This document shows positions 17,173 through 23,845 of a stretch of DNA of 23,845 bases, piece after piece (the first letter of the stretch is position 1; every line of letters starts with the position of its first letter). Both the position numbers and the translations under genes were made by a program. The DNA is from Oribacterium sp. (GTDB lineage Bacteria > Bacillota_A > Clostridia > Lachnospirales > Lachnospiraceae), in assembly GCA_017940955.1 (NCBI GenBank), contig JAGAXP010000033.1:1-23845 (forward strand). The letters run 5' to 3'. The notes below the pieces were generated by a model that worked only from the letters and a program-made list of their open reading frames with translations, searched no databases and was not told where the DNA came from.

Positions 17173-17277
17173 AAATACCCCTGATGATTTCTTCCCCTTC
17201 GTATTATAATCATGCTACAGTATAGCCCACCTTATTTTGACTGTGAACCTACAATTTTTTTAAGATTTAAACCAAAC

Positions 17278-18606
17278 ATGCTGAATAAAAAGACAAAAAC
17301 TATACTTTTTCTTGACCTTATATCGCTTTTGATGAGTCACATCGCAGCAACTTCCCGGGGCTTTGCCGATTTTTACTCTCATAATATTTATTGCTATGTG
17401 AGCCTCACGGTAAGCAGTATCACTGGACTCCTGCCCTTTTCCCTGACTGAAGTTTTGCTTTATGCATTGATCATTTTTGTTATATGGGATTTTGCAAAGG
17501 CTCTGAGAGGTTCAATAAGGAATTTCAAAGAATACAGAAATGACACTTTAGAATGCCCCTTCGGGAGAAAATCATCATTACCCTATAAAGTATTTAAACC
17601 AATGACTCTCTTCGCAGGTAACCTGTTTCTTATCGCATCCGTCCTTTTCACATTGTATGTATTTAACTGCGGAATTAATTACAGGCGCACAAGCTTTTCC
17701 ATGGAAGCGAAAATCCCGGCCTACGATACTTCGTCTTCTCAAAATGATGCTAATGCTGATCTTGTGGAGCTTTGTGAATATCTGGTGGAAAACATTAACC
17801 TGTCAGAAAAACAGCTTCTGGAAATCCCGCAATTGCCGGAGGACGCATCATTGGCCTACGGAATGTACGCAGGAAATGAACAACCGGCCACGCCGGATTC
17901 GGAGTCCCCAAACCCTGATTATTCCAAAAGTGATCTGCCTCTGTCTCCTGTGAAACTCTATAACGGTGCCTACATCGGGGAAACTTCTGCCGCCGAAAGG
18001 GCCTCAGCCGCTTTTCTTTGGGAAACCGGCAAGCTCGGACAGGAAGCAATGGAAAGCCTGGGAACACGTTTTTCAAGGTTGTCGGGACATTATCCTTTTC
18101 CCAAGCCCCTCATAAATTCATGGATACTAAGCATCCAGCAGGTAACGGGAGTCTACTCACCATTTACCATAGAGGCCAACTACAACAGGGATATCCCCTA
18201 CTATGACATCCCCTTCACTATCTGTCATGAATTGTCTCATCTCAGAGGCTACATGCAGGAGGAGGAAGCAAACTTTATTGCGGTTCTCGCCACCATCGGC
18301 TCCGGGGATCCTTATTTCAATTACTCGGGCTATGTTTCTGCCTGGGTCTATGCCGGAAATGCCCTTGCCAAAAATGATCGTGAAAAGTTTTCAGAGCTTT
18401 ATATGAAGATAAATCCCTACACCCGTCAGGATATGATGTACAACAACGAATTCTGGGACCGGTATGATACTAAGGCAGCCGAGGTGCATGAAGAGATTAA
18501 TGATGCCTATCTAATGTATAACGGCCAGACTCAGGGCGTTAAGAGCTACGGTCAGGTGGTGGATCTCATACTGACATACTTTTCTGAAAACAGAAGTCTG
18601 AAATAG
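17278..18606 (+). CDS. DUF3810 membrane protein with HExxH metallopeptidase motif
   Basis: This is a 442-residue protein with three probable N-terminal membrane segments: ILFLDLISLLMSHIAA; LTEVLLYALIIFVIW; and FAGNLFLIASVLFTLYVFNC. A large extracytoplasmic part follows. It contains CHELSHLRGYMQEEEANF, an HExxH zinc motif (His317-Glu318 to His321) with a downstream Glu, as in DUF3810 proteins. GFADFYSHNIY and GLLPFSLTEVLLY also match my memory of that family. The substrate is unknown. The start at 17278 is chosen because homologues begin just before the first membrane segment and because the upstream ATG at 17212 sits on a likely -10 box (TATAAT, 17203-17208); no clear ribosome binding site precedes 17278. 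It converges on the next gene. Confidence 0.8.
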   Translation: MLNKKTKTILFLDLISLLMSHIAATSRGFADFYSHNIYCYVSLTVSSITGLLPFSLTEVLLYALIIFVIWDFAKALRGSIRNFKEYRNDTLECPFGRKSSLPYKVFKPMTLFAGNLFLIASVLFTLYVFNCGINYRRTSFSMEAKIPAYDTSSSQNDANADLVELCEYLVENINLSEKQLLEIPQLPEDASLAYGMYAGNEQPATPDSESPNPDYSKSDLPLSPVKLYNGAYIGETSAAERASAAFLWETGKLGQEAMESLGTRFSRLSGHYPFPKPLINSWILSIQQVTGVYSPFTIEANYNRDIPYYDIPFTICHELSHLRGYMQEEEANFIAVLATIGSGDPYFNYSGYVSAWVYAGNALAKNDREKFSELYMKINPYTRQDMMYNNEFWDRYDTKAAEVHEEINDAYLMYNGQTQGVKSYGQVVDLILTYFSENRSLK

Positions 18607-18700
18607 TTTTAATGTTTAAATCTTCGCACAAGCCAAAAGGCACGTAACATATGTGATTATGTATCCATAGCTAAATCAATATTGTTTGGTGCTCTTCCGA

Positions 18701-19660
18701 TCATCCTTCCAGAAAATCCAGGAATTTAAGGGCGATATCTTTTCTGTCGGAAACCACCGGCACTCCGAAAACCGGAACCGTGGCTGCAAAAAAGCCACCG
18801 TCGGATATGATTTTTGTATCTGTTACGATTATGCCGACGGGAAGGGGCTTCTTCATCCTGCCCGGATCCGGAACTTTAAAGTCTTCTCTCGCTACTACCT
18901 CGGGTTTTCCCATAAGGTCAGAGGCAAACTGCTCCATTTCATCAAGAGTTTCCTCTGAATCTCCGCTGTTTTCCTCTTTTCCGGTGTCCGCGCCGGTCTT
19001 CTCACCGGTATCCTTCTCACCGCCTTCCGAAGCCTGAGAACCATTACCCTTTTTGTCATCGGCTTCTGGGCCGGACTCTGCGAAATATGAGTCCGCTTCT
19101 CCTGCCTCCAGGCTCTTCATCTTTTCTCTGATTTCGTCATCTATATAGTAGATTTTGTTTTCTTCCTCATACCTTCGGAACTCTTCGTCACTGAGCACTT
19201 CTCTCAGGTCCGCGAAGGCACCGCTCAAAGCATAATATGTAAAAACTCCGGGATCGATAACCATGGCATCCAGGTCATGGGAAGCAAAAAGGGCTGTGAT
19301 CTTGGCATTCTGGGCCATGGTGTACTGGCTGTTAACATTAGGATTGAAGGAGGCTGTTGTATCGATGACAACCTTCTCCTTTCCGCCATCTATCTCAGCA
19401 TATTCTGCAAATCTCTTCTCCAGCTCGTCGGCACCTACGGACATCTCCTGACCGGAACCATTGAGAAACATAGCGTAAAATCCCAGAGGCTTATTGTTTA
19501 TAAGAGTTTTCAGTATCGAAACCACCAGTATGATCACTACCACGGTAACGATTATCGGAAACCTGTAATATTCAAATATATACTCAGCCTTCTGCCCGAA
19601 TGTCATCCGGCTAAGCTTCTTCTTTTCATTTTTGATTTCACTCTTTAATTTTTCATTCAT
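18701..19660 (-). CDS. Single-pass membrane protein of unknown function
   Basis: This 319-residue protein is not recognised. Residues 1-25 are charged and helical (MNEKLKSEIKNEKKKLSRM) and likely cytoplasmic. One membrane segment follows (about 33-50, PIIVTVVVIILVVSILKTLI), then an outside domain. That domain has some solute-binding-like flavour (DLDAMVIDPGVFTYYALSGAFADLREVLSD) but no decisive motif. It is split by a Gly/Glu/Asp/Lys-rich disordered insert (about 195-235). The ATG at 19660 is preferred over a GTG at 19702, because a promoter (TTGTGG at 19704-19699, 17 bases, TATAAT at 19681-19676) overlaps the GTG. The resulting leader is only about 10 bases, with no strong ribosome binding site. 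It is convergent with the DUF3810 gene; no clear terminator lies between them. Confidence 0.7.
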   Translation of the reverse strand: MNEKLKSEIKNEKKKLSRMTFGQKAEYIFEYYRFPIIVTVVVIILVVSILKTLINNKPLGFYAMFLNGSGQEMSVGADELEKRFAEYAEIDGGKEKVVIDTTASFNPNVNSQYTMAQNAKITALFASHDLDAMVIDPGVFTYYALSGAFADLREVLSDEEFRRYEEENKIYYIDDEIREKMKSLEAGEADSYFAESGPEADDKKGNGSQASEGGEKDTGEKTGADTGKEENSGDSEETLDEMEQFASDLMGKPEVVAREDFKVPDPGRMKKPLPVGIIVTDTKIISDGGFFAATVPVFGVPVVSDRKDIALKFLDFLEG

Positions 19661-19935
19661 ATCTGTAATCCCGTCATTATATTCTCTCTTAACGTAGTCC
19701 ACAAAGGACTCAAGCTACTCACAAGGGACTACGGCTTTACCGCAACTCCACAGGCTTCCAGTGGGTATCAGTGAGTGCTTTATCTTCTGAATACAATTAA
19801 TATACAGCTCCTTCCGCCATGATGAAACATCCTTTTACACGTACTCGTCAGCATCCCTACAGTAAATGGCAATGGGACTGTATCAGCTATACTATCAGAA
19901 TGCCGGAAAAATATCCACTTTACCAATCTTCAGTT

Positions 19936-19964
19936 TTGATATACATTGTAGATGAAACTAAAAC
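19936..19964 (+). promoter_or_regulatory. Probable promoter of the THF riboswitch-folT transcript
   Basis: TTGATA lies at 19936-19941, followed by a 17-base spacer and TAAAAC at 19959-19964. The start point would be near 19971, just before the riboswitch. The rest of the 316-base gap 19661-19976 shows only the minus-strand promoter of the neighbouring gene and an unsupported 52-codon frame. Confidence 0.5.
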
Positions 19965-19974
19965 AAATCATTTT

Positions 19975-20150
19975 TAGCAGAGTAGGCAATCGAGCGTACA
20001 GTGCCTTCCGAACGGGGAGTTTGTCGGGAGGACGAAGCCAATGCAGCACACGGTCAATGGATTTTCCTGGATTTATGCATTATCCTGACCGGAAAATGTC
20101 CGAACCGGACACAGGCATCGGCGCGGTTCGATGGTCGCATCCCGCTGCAG
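19975..20150 (+). promoter_or_regulatory. THF-I (tetrahydrofolate) riboswitch with enlarged peripheral arm
   Basis: The closing stem pairs GCAG at 19977-19980 with CTGC at 20145-20148. The conserved strands are present in order: GCAGAGTAG at the 5' side, GCGTACAGTG, GTCGGGAGGACGAAGCC, GGCGCGGTTCGATGG, and GCATCCCGCTGC at the 3' side. These match the known THF-I pattern (GAGTAG, CGTTAAGTG, ACGAAGC, CGCGGTG, GCATCC) closely. ATCGA at 19989-19993 pairs with TCGAT. Where known examples have a short hairpin loop between GAAGC and GCGCGG, this one has about 80 extra bases. These form CGGTCA/TGACCG and GTCCG-aac-CGGAC hairpins. Placement directly before folT agrees with the known use of the class to repress folate uptake when THF is plentiful. 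Confidence 0.9.
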
Positions 20151-20159
20151 CGGAGTATA

Positions 20160-20197
20160 ACCTCCTTTGTAGTCAGGGGCTGCAAAGGAGGTATTTT
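20160..20197 (+). promoter_or_regulatory. folT: folT expression platform: hairpin sequestering the ribosome binding site
   Basis: ACCTCCTTTG at 20160-20169 pairs with CAAAGGAGGT at 20183-20192, and the stem can extend inward. The 3' arm contains the folT ribosome binding site AAAGGAGG, so the hairpin hides it; TTTTT after the stem could also stop transcription. It lies 11 bases after the riboswitch closing stem, the right place for a switch read-out. Confidence 0.8.
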
Positions 20198-20198
20198 T

Positions 20199-20786
20199 AT
20201 GAAAAGATTCTCAACGAGAAATCTGGTAACCCTTTCAGTTCTTGTGGCTCTTCAGGTGATCCTTACAAGATTTTGTTCCTTTAATGCCTGGAACGTGCGT
20301 ATAGGCCTTGGATTCACAGCACTTGTCATCGCCGGAATATTTTACGGACCCGTGGCTGCGGCCCTGGTGGGCGGTTTAGGTGATTTCATCGGTGCGGTGG
20401 CATTTCCCACGGGTCCATACTTTCCCGGCTTTACCCTGACCCAGGTTCTCATGGGAGCTGTGTTTGGGCTGATGCTTTATCAAAAGCATTCCTCGGAGCC
20501 CTTATTTTCCAAAACTTCTGATGCCGGTGCTTCGGCCTTTTCTCTCAGAACAGGTTCAGCTTCGATGATCCTTCGTATTGCGGTGGCCGTTCTCATTAAC
20601 CAATGTATACTTAGTCTCCTGCTGAACACCTTCTGGATTTCCTTTGTATACGGCTCAAGCTTCACCGGACTTCTGGCTACAAGAGCAATGCAGGCAGCAG
20701 TAACAGCTCCGATACAGATGATCATAATCTATGTTCTGAGCAGCGTACTGAAACGTGCAGATATCAGAAACGTTCTGGCAATCTGA
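20199..20786 (+). CDS. folT: ECF-type folate transporter S component
   Basis: This 195-residue integral membrane protein is the substrate-specific part of an energy-coupling-factor transporter. It binds folate and docks on a shared EcfA-EcfA'-EcfT module, which is not in this window. Hydrophobic segments are visible from LVTLSVLVALQVILTRF through GFTALVIAGIFYGPVAAALVGGLGDFIGA, FTLTQVLMGAVFGLML and ILRIAVAVLINQCILSLLL to the C-terminal PIQMIIIYVLSSVL, fitting the usual six-helix S component. The GxxxGDF-like region (VGGLGDFIGAVAFPTGPYFPGFT) is typical of the FolT/QueT-like group. The ATG at 20199 is chosen because AAAGGAGG lies eight bases upstream; the open frame starting at 20001 runs through the riboswitch and is not real. 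Folate specificity rests on the THF riboswitch and on folC next door. Confidence 0.92.
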   Translation: MKRFSTRNLVTLSVLVALQVILTRFCSFNAWNVRIGLGFTALVIAGIFYGPVAAALVGGLGDFIGAVAFPTGPYFPGFTLTQVLMGAVFGLMLYQKHSSEPLFSKTSDAGASAFSLRTGSASMILRIAVAVLINQCILSLLLNTFWISFVYGSSFTGLLATRAMQAAVTAPIQMIIIYVLSSVLKRADIRNVLAI

Positions 20787-20790
20787 TCAA

Positions 20791-20836
20791 AAAAACCATC
20801 TGGGACGGTTCTCGCCGGCGAGAACCGTCCCAGATG
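20791..20836. repeat. Perfect 40-base palindrome after folT; terminator on the minus strand
   Basis: CATCTGGGACGGTTCTCGCC is followed directly by its exact reverse complement (20797-20836). A run of A residues just before it makes a T-tract on the minus strand, so it would stop transcription coming from the folC side. On the plus strand there is no T-tract. It shares CGAGAACCGTCCC with the repeat at 8781-8835. Confidence 0.8.
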
Positions 20837-20898
20837 ACACCCGGATTCTTTTGAACCCCTCGTACCACGATCAAGAACGTGGTCAGACCAAACACTTT

Positions 20899-20950
20899 GC
20901 CCGTCATGGGGATGATCACAACTCACGACATCCTGCATGGCGGGCTTTTT
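20899..20950 (+). terminator. Intrinsic terminator between folT and folC
   Basis: GCCCG-t-CATG-g-GGATG at 20899-20914 pairs with CATCC-tg-CATG-g-CGGGC, followed by TTTTT. It lies about 115 bases after the folT stop and suggests that folT and folC are separate transcripts. A small CCACG/CGTGG stem lies just upstream. Confidence 0.85.
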
Positions 20951-21037
20951 AAAGATAATCCGAAAGATAAACGGTTTAAAAACTTTTCGTCACTATTTAT
21001 GCCGTAAAACAAATGCGGCGGAGGAATGGAGATTTGT

Positions 21038-22402
21038 ATGGACTGGAATGAAGCAATAGCTCTTTTACATGGTGCTGACTGGAGACATGCGAAAATAGGT
21101 CTTGATCGTATGAAGGCTCTCATGAGTGCTTTGGGGGATCCTCAGAAAAAACTCAGATTCATACATATAGCCGGAACCAACGGAAAAGGCTCCACCTGCT
21201 CTATGTTGAGATCCATTCTTACAGAAGCCGGCTTCAAAACCGGACTGTATATTTCTCCGCACCTCTTCAGCTTCAATGAACGCATCTCTGTGGACGGCAA
21301 AGACATTTCAGATGATGACCTGAGAAAAATTTCCGAAAAAATCAAAGCCGCAGTGACAAGTCTCAATGAAGAACCCACGGATTTTGAACTGATAACCGCC
21401 ATGGCATTCTGCTACTTTTATGAAGCCTGTTGTGATTTCGTAGTCCTGGAGGTGGGCATGGGCGGCCGTCTGGATGCCACCAATATAATCGACGCCCCGG
21501 AAGCTGCTGCAATAATGAGCATCGGACTGGACCACACAGAGGTTCTGGGGGATACTGAGGAACTGATAGCCGCTGAGAAGGCCGGAATAATCAAAGTCGG
21601 AGCTCCTCTTGTTGTACTGAACCAGAAAGCTTCGGTTCTTCGGGTCATTGCAGACAGATTCAACGAGGTCAACAAAGCTAATGCTGACCCCTCTAACAAA
21701 CCCGGCGATAATGAACTGATAATCAGCCCATACACTGACCATAACGAAACCGGCTCTTCAAGACAGGTTCCTATGACCATAACCGATCCTGACGAACTTG
21801 CAGTGCACTCCTATTCCCTGAAAGGAGAAGTTTTCAGCTACCGGTCAATAAAAAATATAAAACTTCCACTTCTTGGTTCTTACCAGATCGATAATGCCAT
21901 GGCCGCCATTGATATCATATTGAGCCTGAAAAGCCGCGGCGTAGACATTGACGACGAAACCATAAAGCGGGGACTCCTGAATGCCCGTTGGCCGGGACGT
22001 TTTGAGCTGCTGTCCGAGGATCCGGTATTTATACTGGACGGCGCTCACAACCCAAACGGAGTTGCTGCTCTTTCGGAATCCATAAAAGCGTTTCTGCCGG
22101 ATAAGAAGGTAATCTTCGTCATGGGTGTGATGAAGGACAAGGATCATCAGGAAATGCTGAAGCTCATAACTCCTTTTGCGGAAAGCTTCATAGCCGAACT
22201 TCCCTACGATGGCCGGGGACTTGATCCGGAAGAACTGAAAAAAGAGATTTTTACAGTCTTTGAGGGACCGGTCTTCGCTGCTCCTTCCATTAAAGATGCC
22301 GTAGCCATGGCAGTCACCCGGGGAAAAGAATTGAATCTCCCGATAGTTTGCTTCGGTTCACTATACCAGGCAGGAGAAGTCAGAAGATACTTTATTCATT
22401 GA
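21038..22402 (+). CDS. folC: Folylpolyglutamate synthase / dihydrofolate synthase
   Basis: This 454-residue Mur-ligase-family enzyme adds glutamate to folates (and possibly to dihydropteroate), trapping them in the cell. Motifs in order are the P-loop IAGTNGKGST (about residues 45-54), TGLYISPHLFSFNERI, FELITAMAFCYF, VVLEVGMGGRLDATN, IGLDHTEVLGDT with EKAGIIK, LLGSYQIDNAMAAIDI, LNARWPGRFELL and ILDGAHNPNG. The length is in the family range. The ATG at 21038 is preferred over 21026 because GGAG lies six bases before it and the earlier ATG overlaps a Shine-Dalgarno-like GGAGGA. It follows folT and precedes metF on the same strand. Whether it is mono- or bifunctional cannot be told. Confidence 0.94.
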   Translation: MDWNEAIALLHGADWRHAKIGLDRMKALMSALGDPQKKLRFIHIAGTNGKGSTCSMLRSILTEAGFKTGLYISPHLFSFNERISVDGKDISDDDLRKISEKIKAAVTSLNEEPTDFELITAMAFCYFYEACCDFVVLEVGMGGRLDATNIIDAPEAAAIMSIGLDHTEVLGDTEELIAAEKAGIIKVGAPLVVLNQKASVLRVIADRFNEVNKANADPSNKPGDNELIISPYTDHNETGSSRQVPMTITDPDELAVHSYSLKGEVFSYRSIKNIKLPLLGSYQIDNAMAAIDIILSLKSRGVDIDDETIKRGLLNARWPGRFELLSEDPVFILDGAHNPNGVAALSESIKAFLPDKKVIFVMGVMKDKDHQEMLKLITPFAESFIAELPYDGRGLDPEELKKEIFTVFEGPVFAAPSIKDAVAMAVTRGKELNLPIVCFGSLYQAGEVRRYFIH

Positions 22403-22602
22403 AACAGTTCTGTCCGGGATGAGGTTGACCGGAAGCACCTGACATCCATTTATTAGCTTTATGTACAAATGTGAAGAATCATAACCTAACTACTTATAGT
22501 TTCAGCTTATATCCTCTCCTAATCAGAATTTATTATGAAAATATATTCTTTTGTGGTTAAATATAAAGAAAGACCGTTTTTGAAAACATTAAAAAAGGCT
22601 TT

Positions 22603-22620
22603 GAGAAATCACTTTTTCTC
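22603..22620 (+). other. Small hairpin in the AT-rich metF leader
   Basis: GAGAAA-TCACTT-TTTCTC forms a six-pair stem with a six-base loop just before the metF ribosome binding site (GGAGGAATCC). It is too weak for a firm terminator call. A TCCGG/CCGGA repeat lies shortly after the folC stop. Nothing else was recognised in 22403-22649. Confidence 0.3.
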
Positions 22621-22649
22621 AGTTTATATTTCTTTTTCAGGAGGAATCC

Positions 22650-23513
22650 ATGAGGATAATTGACATACTAAATAACGGCAAGACAACTTTATCTTTTGAG
22701 GTCTTCCCGCCAAAAAAAATAGAGAACTTTGACACTGTTCAGCAGGCTACTGAAGAAGTCGCAGCCCTTAAGCCAAGCTTTATGTCCGTGACCTACGGTG
22801 CCGGCGGAGGAACTTCGGAATTCACATTGAACATCGCCAAAACCATCCGGGACAAGCATGGGGTTGAGGTTCTCCCACATCTTACCTGCGTTTCCTCCAC
22901 CAGGGAACATGTTCACAACATGCTCTCAAAATTCAAGGAGTACGGCTTCGAAAACATCATGGCTCTTCGCGGAGACATCCCTAAGGACGGCACTCCTCAC
23001 CATGATTACCATTATGCTTCGGAGCTTATTGCCGACATCAAGGCTCACGGAGATTTCTGCATCGGAGGTGCCTGCTATCCGGAAGGTCATGTGGAGTGCG
23101 CCCACAAGGACGAAGACATTAAAAACCTGAAGAAAAAGGTGGATGCCGGCGTTGATTTCCTCACGACTCAGATGTTTTTTGATAATGCTGAGTTCTTTAA
23201 CTTCCTATACAGACTTAGGGAAAATGACATCCGCGTGCCGGTGCTTGCAGGCATAATGCCTATAACCAATGCCAAGCAGCTGGGCAGGTCTGTTGCTCTC
23301 TCCGGAACTTCTGTTCCAACAAGGTTCAGAGAGATAGTCGACAAGTTCGGAGACCATCCGGAGGCTATGAAGCAGGCGGGTATCATTTACGCAACTGAGC
23401 AGATCATTGACCTCATAGCAAATGATGTAAAGCACATACATGTTTATTCCATGAACAAGCCGGATATCGCTGAAGCGATACAGAAGAATCTTTCGGAGAT
23501 ACTGAAGATCTGA
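22650..23513 (+). CDS. metF: Methylenetetrahydrofolate reductase
   Basis: This 287-residue flavoprotein reduces 5,10-methylene-THF to 5-methyl-THF, the methyl donor for methionine synthase. The N terminus has the family signature TLSFEVFPPKK (residues 15-25). It is followed by PSFMSVTYGAGGGTSEFT with the catalytic Glu in FEVFPP, VLPHLTCVSSTREHV, ENIMALRGDIPKDG, CIGGACYPEGHVE, LKKKVDAGVDFLTTQMFFD and PVLAGIMPITNAKQL. The length matches bacterial MetF (about 280-300). GGAGG lies six bases before the ATG. It lies downstream of folT and folC and is followed by a probable methionine synthase activation-domain gene, which fits a folate-to-methionine gene group. Confidence 0.96.
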   Translation: MRIIDILNNGKTTLSFEVFPPKKIENFDTVQQATEEVAALKPSFMSVTYGAGGGTSEFTLNIAKTIRDKHGVEVLPHLTCVSSTREHVHNMLSKFKEYGFENIMALRGDIPKDGTPHHDYHYASELIADIKAHGDFCIGGACYPEGHVECAHKDEDIKNLKKKVDAGVDFLTTQMFFDNAEFFNFLYRLRENDIRVPVLAGIMPITNAKQLGRSVALSGTSVPTRFREIVDKFGDHPEAMKQAGIIYATEQIIDLIANDVKHIHVYSMNKPDIAEAIQKNLSEILKI

Positions 23514-23519
23514 TGCTAT

Positions 23520-23646
23520 ATCGACTAGTACATCGAATAATAAGTATCTGACACATTTAAACTCTGCTGATTGAGCTGTATCACAGCGTTCGAACAGAGC
23601 CACATGTACTGATTATTAATTATTCGTTGTACTACATCGGTTTTTC
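23520..23646 (+). terminator. Long rod-like hairpin after metF ending in a T-run
   Basis: TAGTACA-t-CGAATAAT at 23526-23541 pairs with ATTATTCG-t-TGTACTA at 23619-23634 (15 pairs and one mismatch). More pairs lie inside, including CTCTG/CAGAG and GCTGT-atc-ACAGC, and CGA/TCG extends the base. TTTTT follows at 23641-23645. This may be an unusually long metF terminator, a small RNA, or a remnant of a short mobile element. Confidence 0.5.
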
Positions 23647-23740
23647 TCCGTGGCTTTGCAGACTGTGGCTCTCTCTTCTGCCCTTCGGTGAGTACATATC
23701 GGAACAAGCATTGATTTACACACAGCAATCCAAATTTACC

Positions 23741-23772
23741 GTGCCGTCGCCCCGCGGGGTACGGCACTTTTA
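23741..23772 (+). terminator. Hairpin with T-rich flank just before the last gene
   Basis: GTGCCGT pairs with ACGGCAC, with CCCC/GGGG inside, followed by TTTTAGTATTTT. It ends only eight bases before the next start codon, so it may be an attenuator for that gene rather than a plain terminator. Between 23647 and 23740 nothing was recognised. Confidence 0.6.
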
Positions 23773-23779
23773 GTATTTT

Positions 23780-23845
23780 ATGATAGAACTTAGACAAAAA
23801 GAAATTTACCGCTTCCTGGGTTACCAAAAGATCACCCCTTCACCG
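23780..23845 (+). CDS. Probable methionine synthase (MetH) activation-domain protein, first 22 codons only
   Basis: The frame opens at ATG 23780 and runs off the window: MIELRQKEIYRFLGYQKITP and two more residues. The pattern KEIYRFLGY resembles the N terminus of small Clostridial proteins with a vitamin B12-dependent methionine synthase activation domain, often found by metF (from memory, not searched). Position after metF supports this: such proteins are thought to help reactivate cobalamin-dependent MetH. There is no evident ribosome binding site; the hairpin ending at 23772 occupies its place. With so few residues the call is tentative. Confidence 0.5.
   Translation, partial: MIELRQKEIYRFLGYQKITPSP

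Noticed and set aside
17212..17277. Earlier ATG for the DUF3810 gene
   Set aside because: It lies next to a TATAAT box in the divergent promoter region and adds residues unlike family N termini.
19819..19977. A 52-codon plus-strand open frame (MMKHPFTRTRQHPYSKW...) ahead of the THF riboswitch
   Set aside because: It has no ribosome binding site, spans the folT promoter, ends inside the riboswitch and matches no family I know.
20001..20198. N-terminal extension of the folT frame
   Set aside because: It runs through the THF riboswitch and the sequestering hairpin. The ATG at 20199 has a strong ribosome binding site and begins a typical S-component helix.
23640..23780. Cobalamin, SAM or T-box leader before the last gene
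   Set aside because: None of the conserved boxes of these classes could be found on the plus strand.
23525..23827. A 100-codon minus-strand frame after metF
   Set aside because: It runs antisense through the rod-like hairpin and terminator, has no family features, and is better explained by the plus-strand elements.

Overview
The window looks like chromosomal DNA of a Lachnospiraceae-type anaerobic Firmicute (Butyrivibrio or a close relative is my guess). The reasons are a type III glutamine synthetase, the LL-diaminopimelate aminotransferase route, a glutaminyl-tRNA synthetase, an N-terminal-EAL/C-terminal-GGDEF protein, a DUF3810 protein, and a THF-I riboswitch in front of an ECF folate transporter. 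I see no rRNA, tRNA, CRISPR array, phage gene or insertion sequence. Taxonomy and all functions are inferred from sequence motifs; no search was run.

Region 1 (1-8750) is a nitrogen and amino acid block. On the minus strand, in transcription order, it holds an M20 amidohydrolase, dapL, glnN (GSIII) and gltB (cut by the window start). asnB leaves divergently on the plus strand. glnN, dapL and asnB are each preceded by a similar short stem-loop, placed directly after a promoter for dapL and asnB, with a CGGUU-containing apical hairpin, a U-rich 3' flank and a downstream TAAGTC. This shared leader is the best candidate here for an undescribed regulatory element. The glnN-gltB gap holds a different strong hairpin set with mutually exclusive pairings.

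Region 2 (8750-12570) holds an aspartate kinase that stops inside its first ACT domain, a YtxH-like small membrane protein whose reading frame breaks at an A10 run carrying a dnaX-type A_AAA_AAG slippery heptamer, and glnS.

Region 3 (12840-19660) holds an EAL-PAS-GGDEF protein with one altered EAL metal ligand, a secreted M14 zinc carboxypeptidase with a long Ser/Thr/Ala-rich linker, a DUF3810 membrane protein with an HExxH motif, and a single-pass membrane protein of unknown function.

Region 4 (19930-23845) is a folate/one-carbon block on the plus strand: a THF-I riboswitch with an enlarged peripheral arm, folT, folC, metF and, at the very edge, the first 22 codons of a probable methionine synthase activation-domain protein. 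Together these cover folate uptake, polyglutamylation, methyl-THF formation and methionine synthase upkeep.
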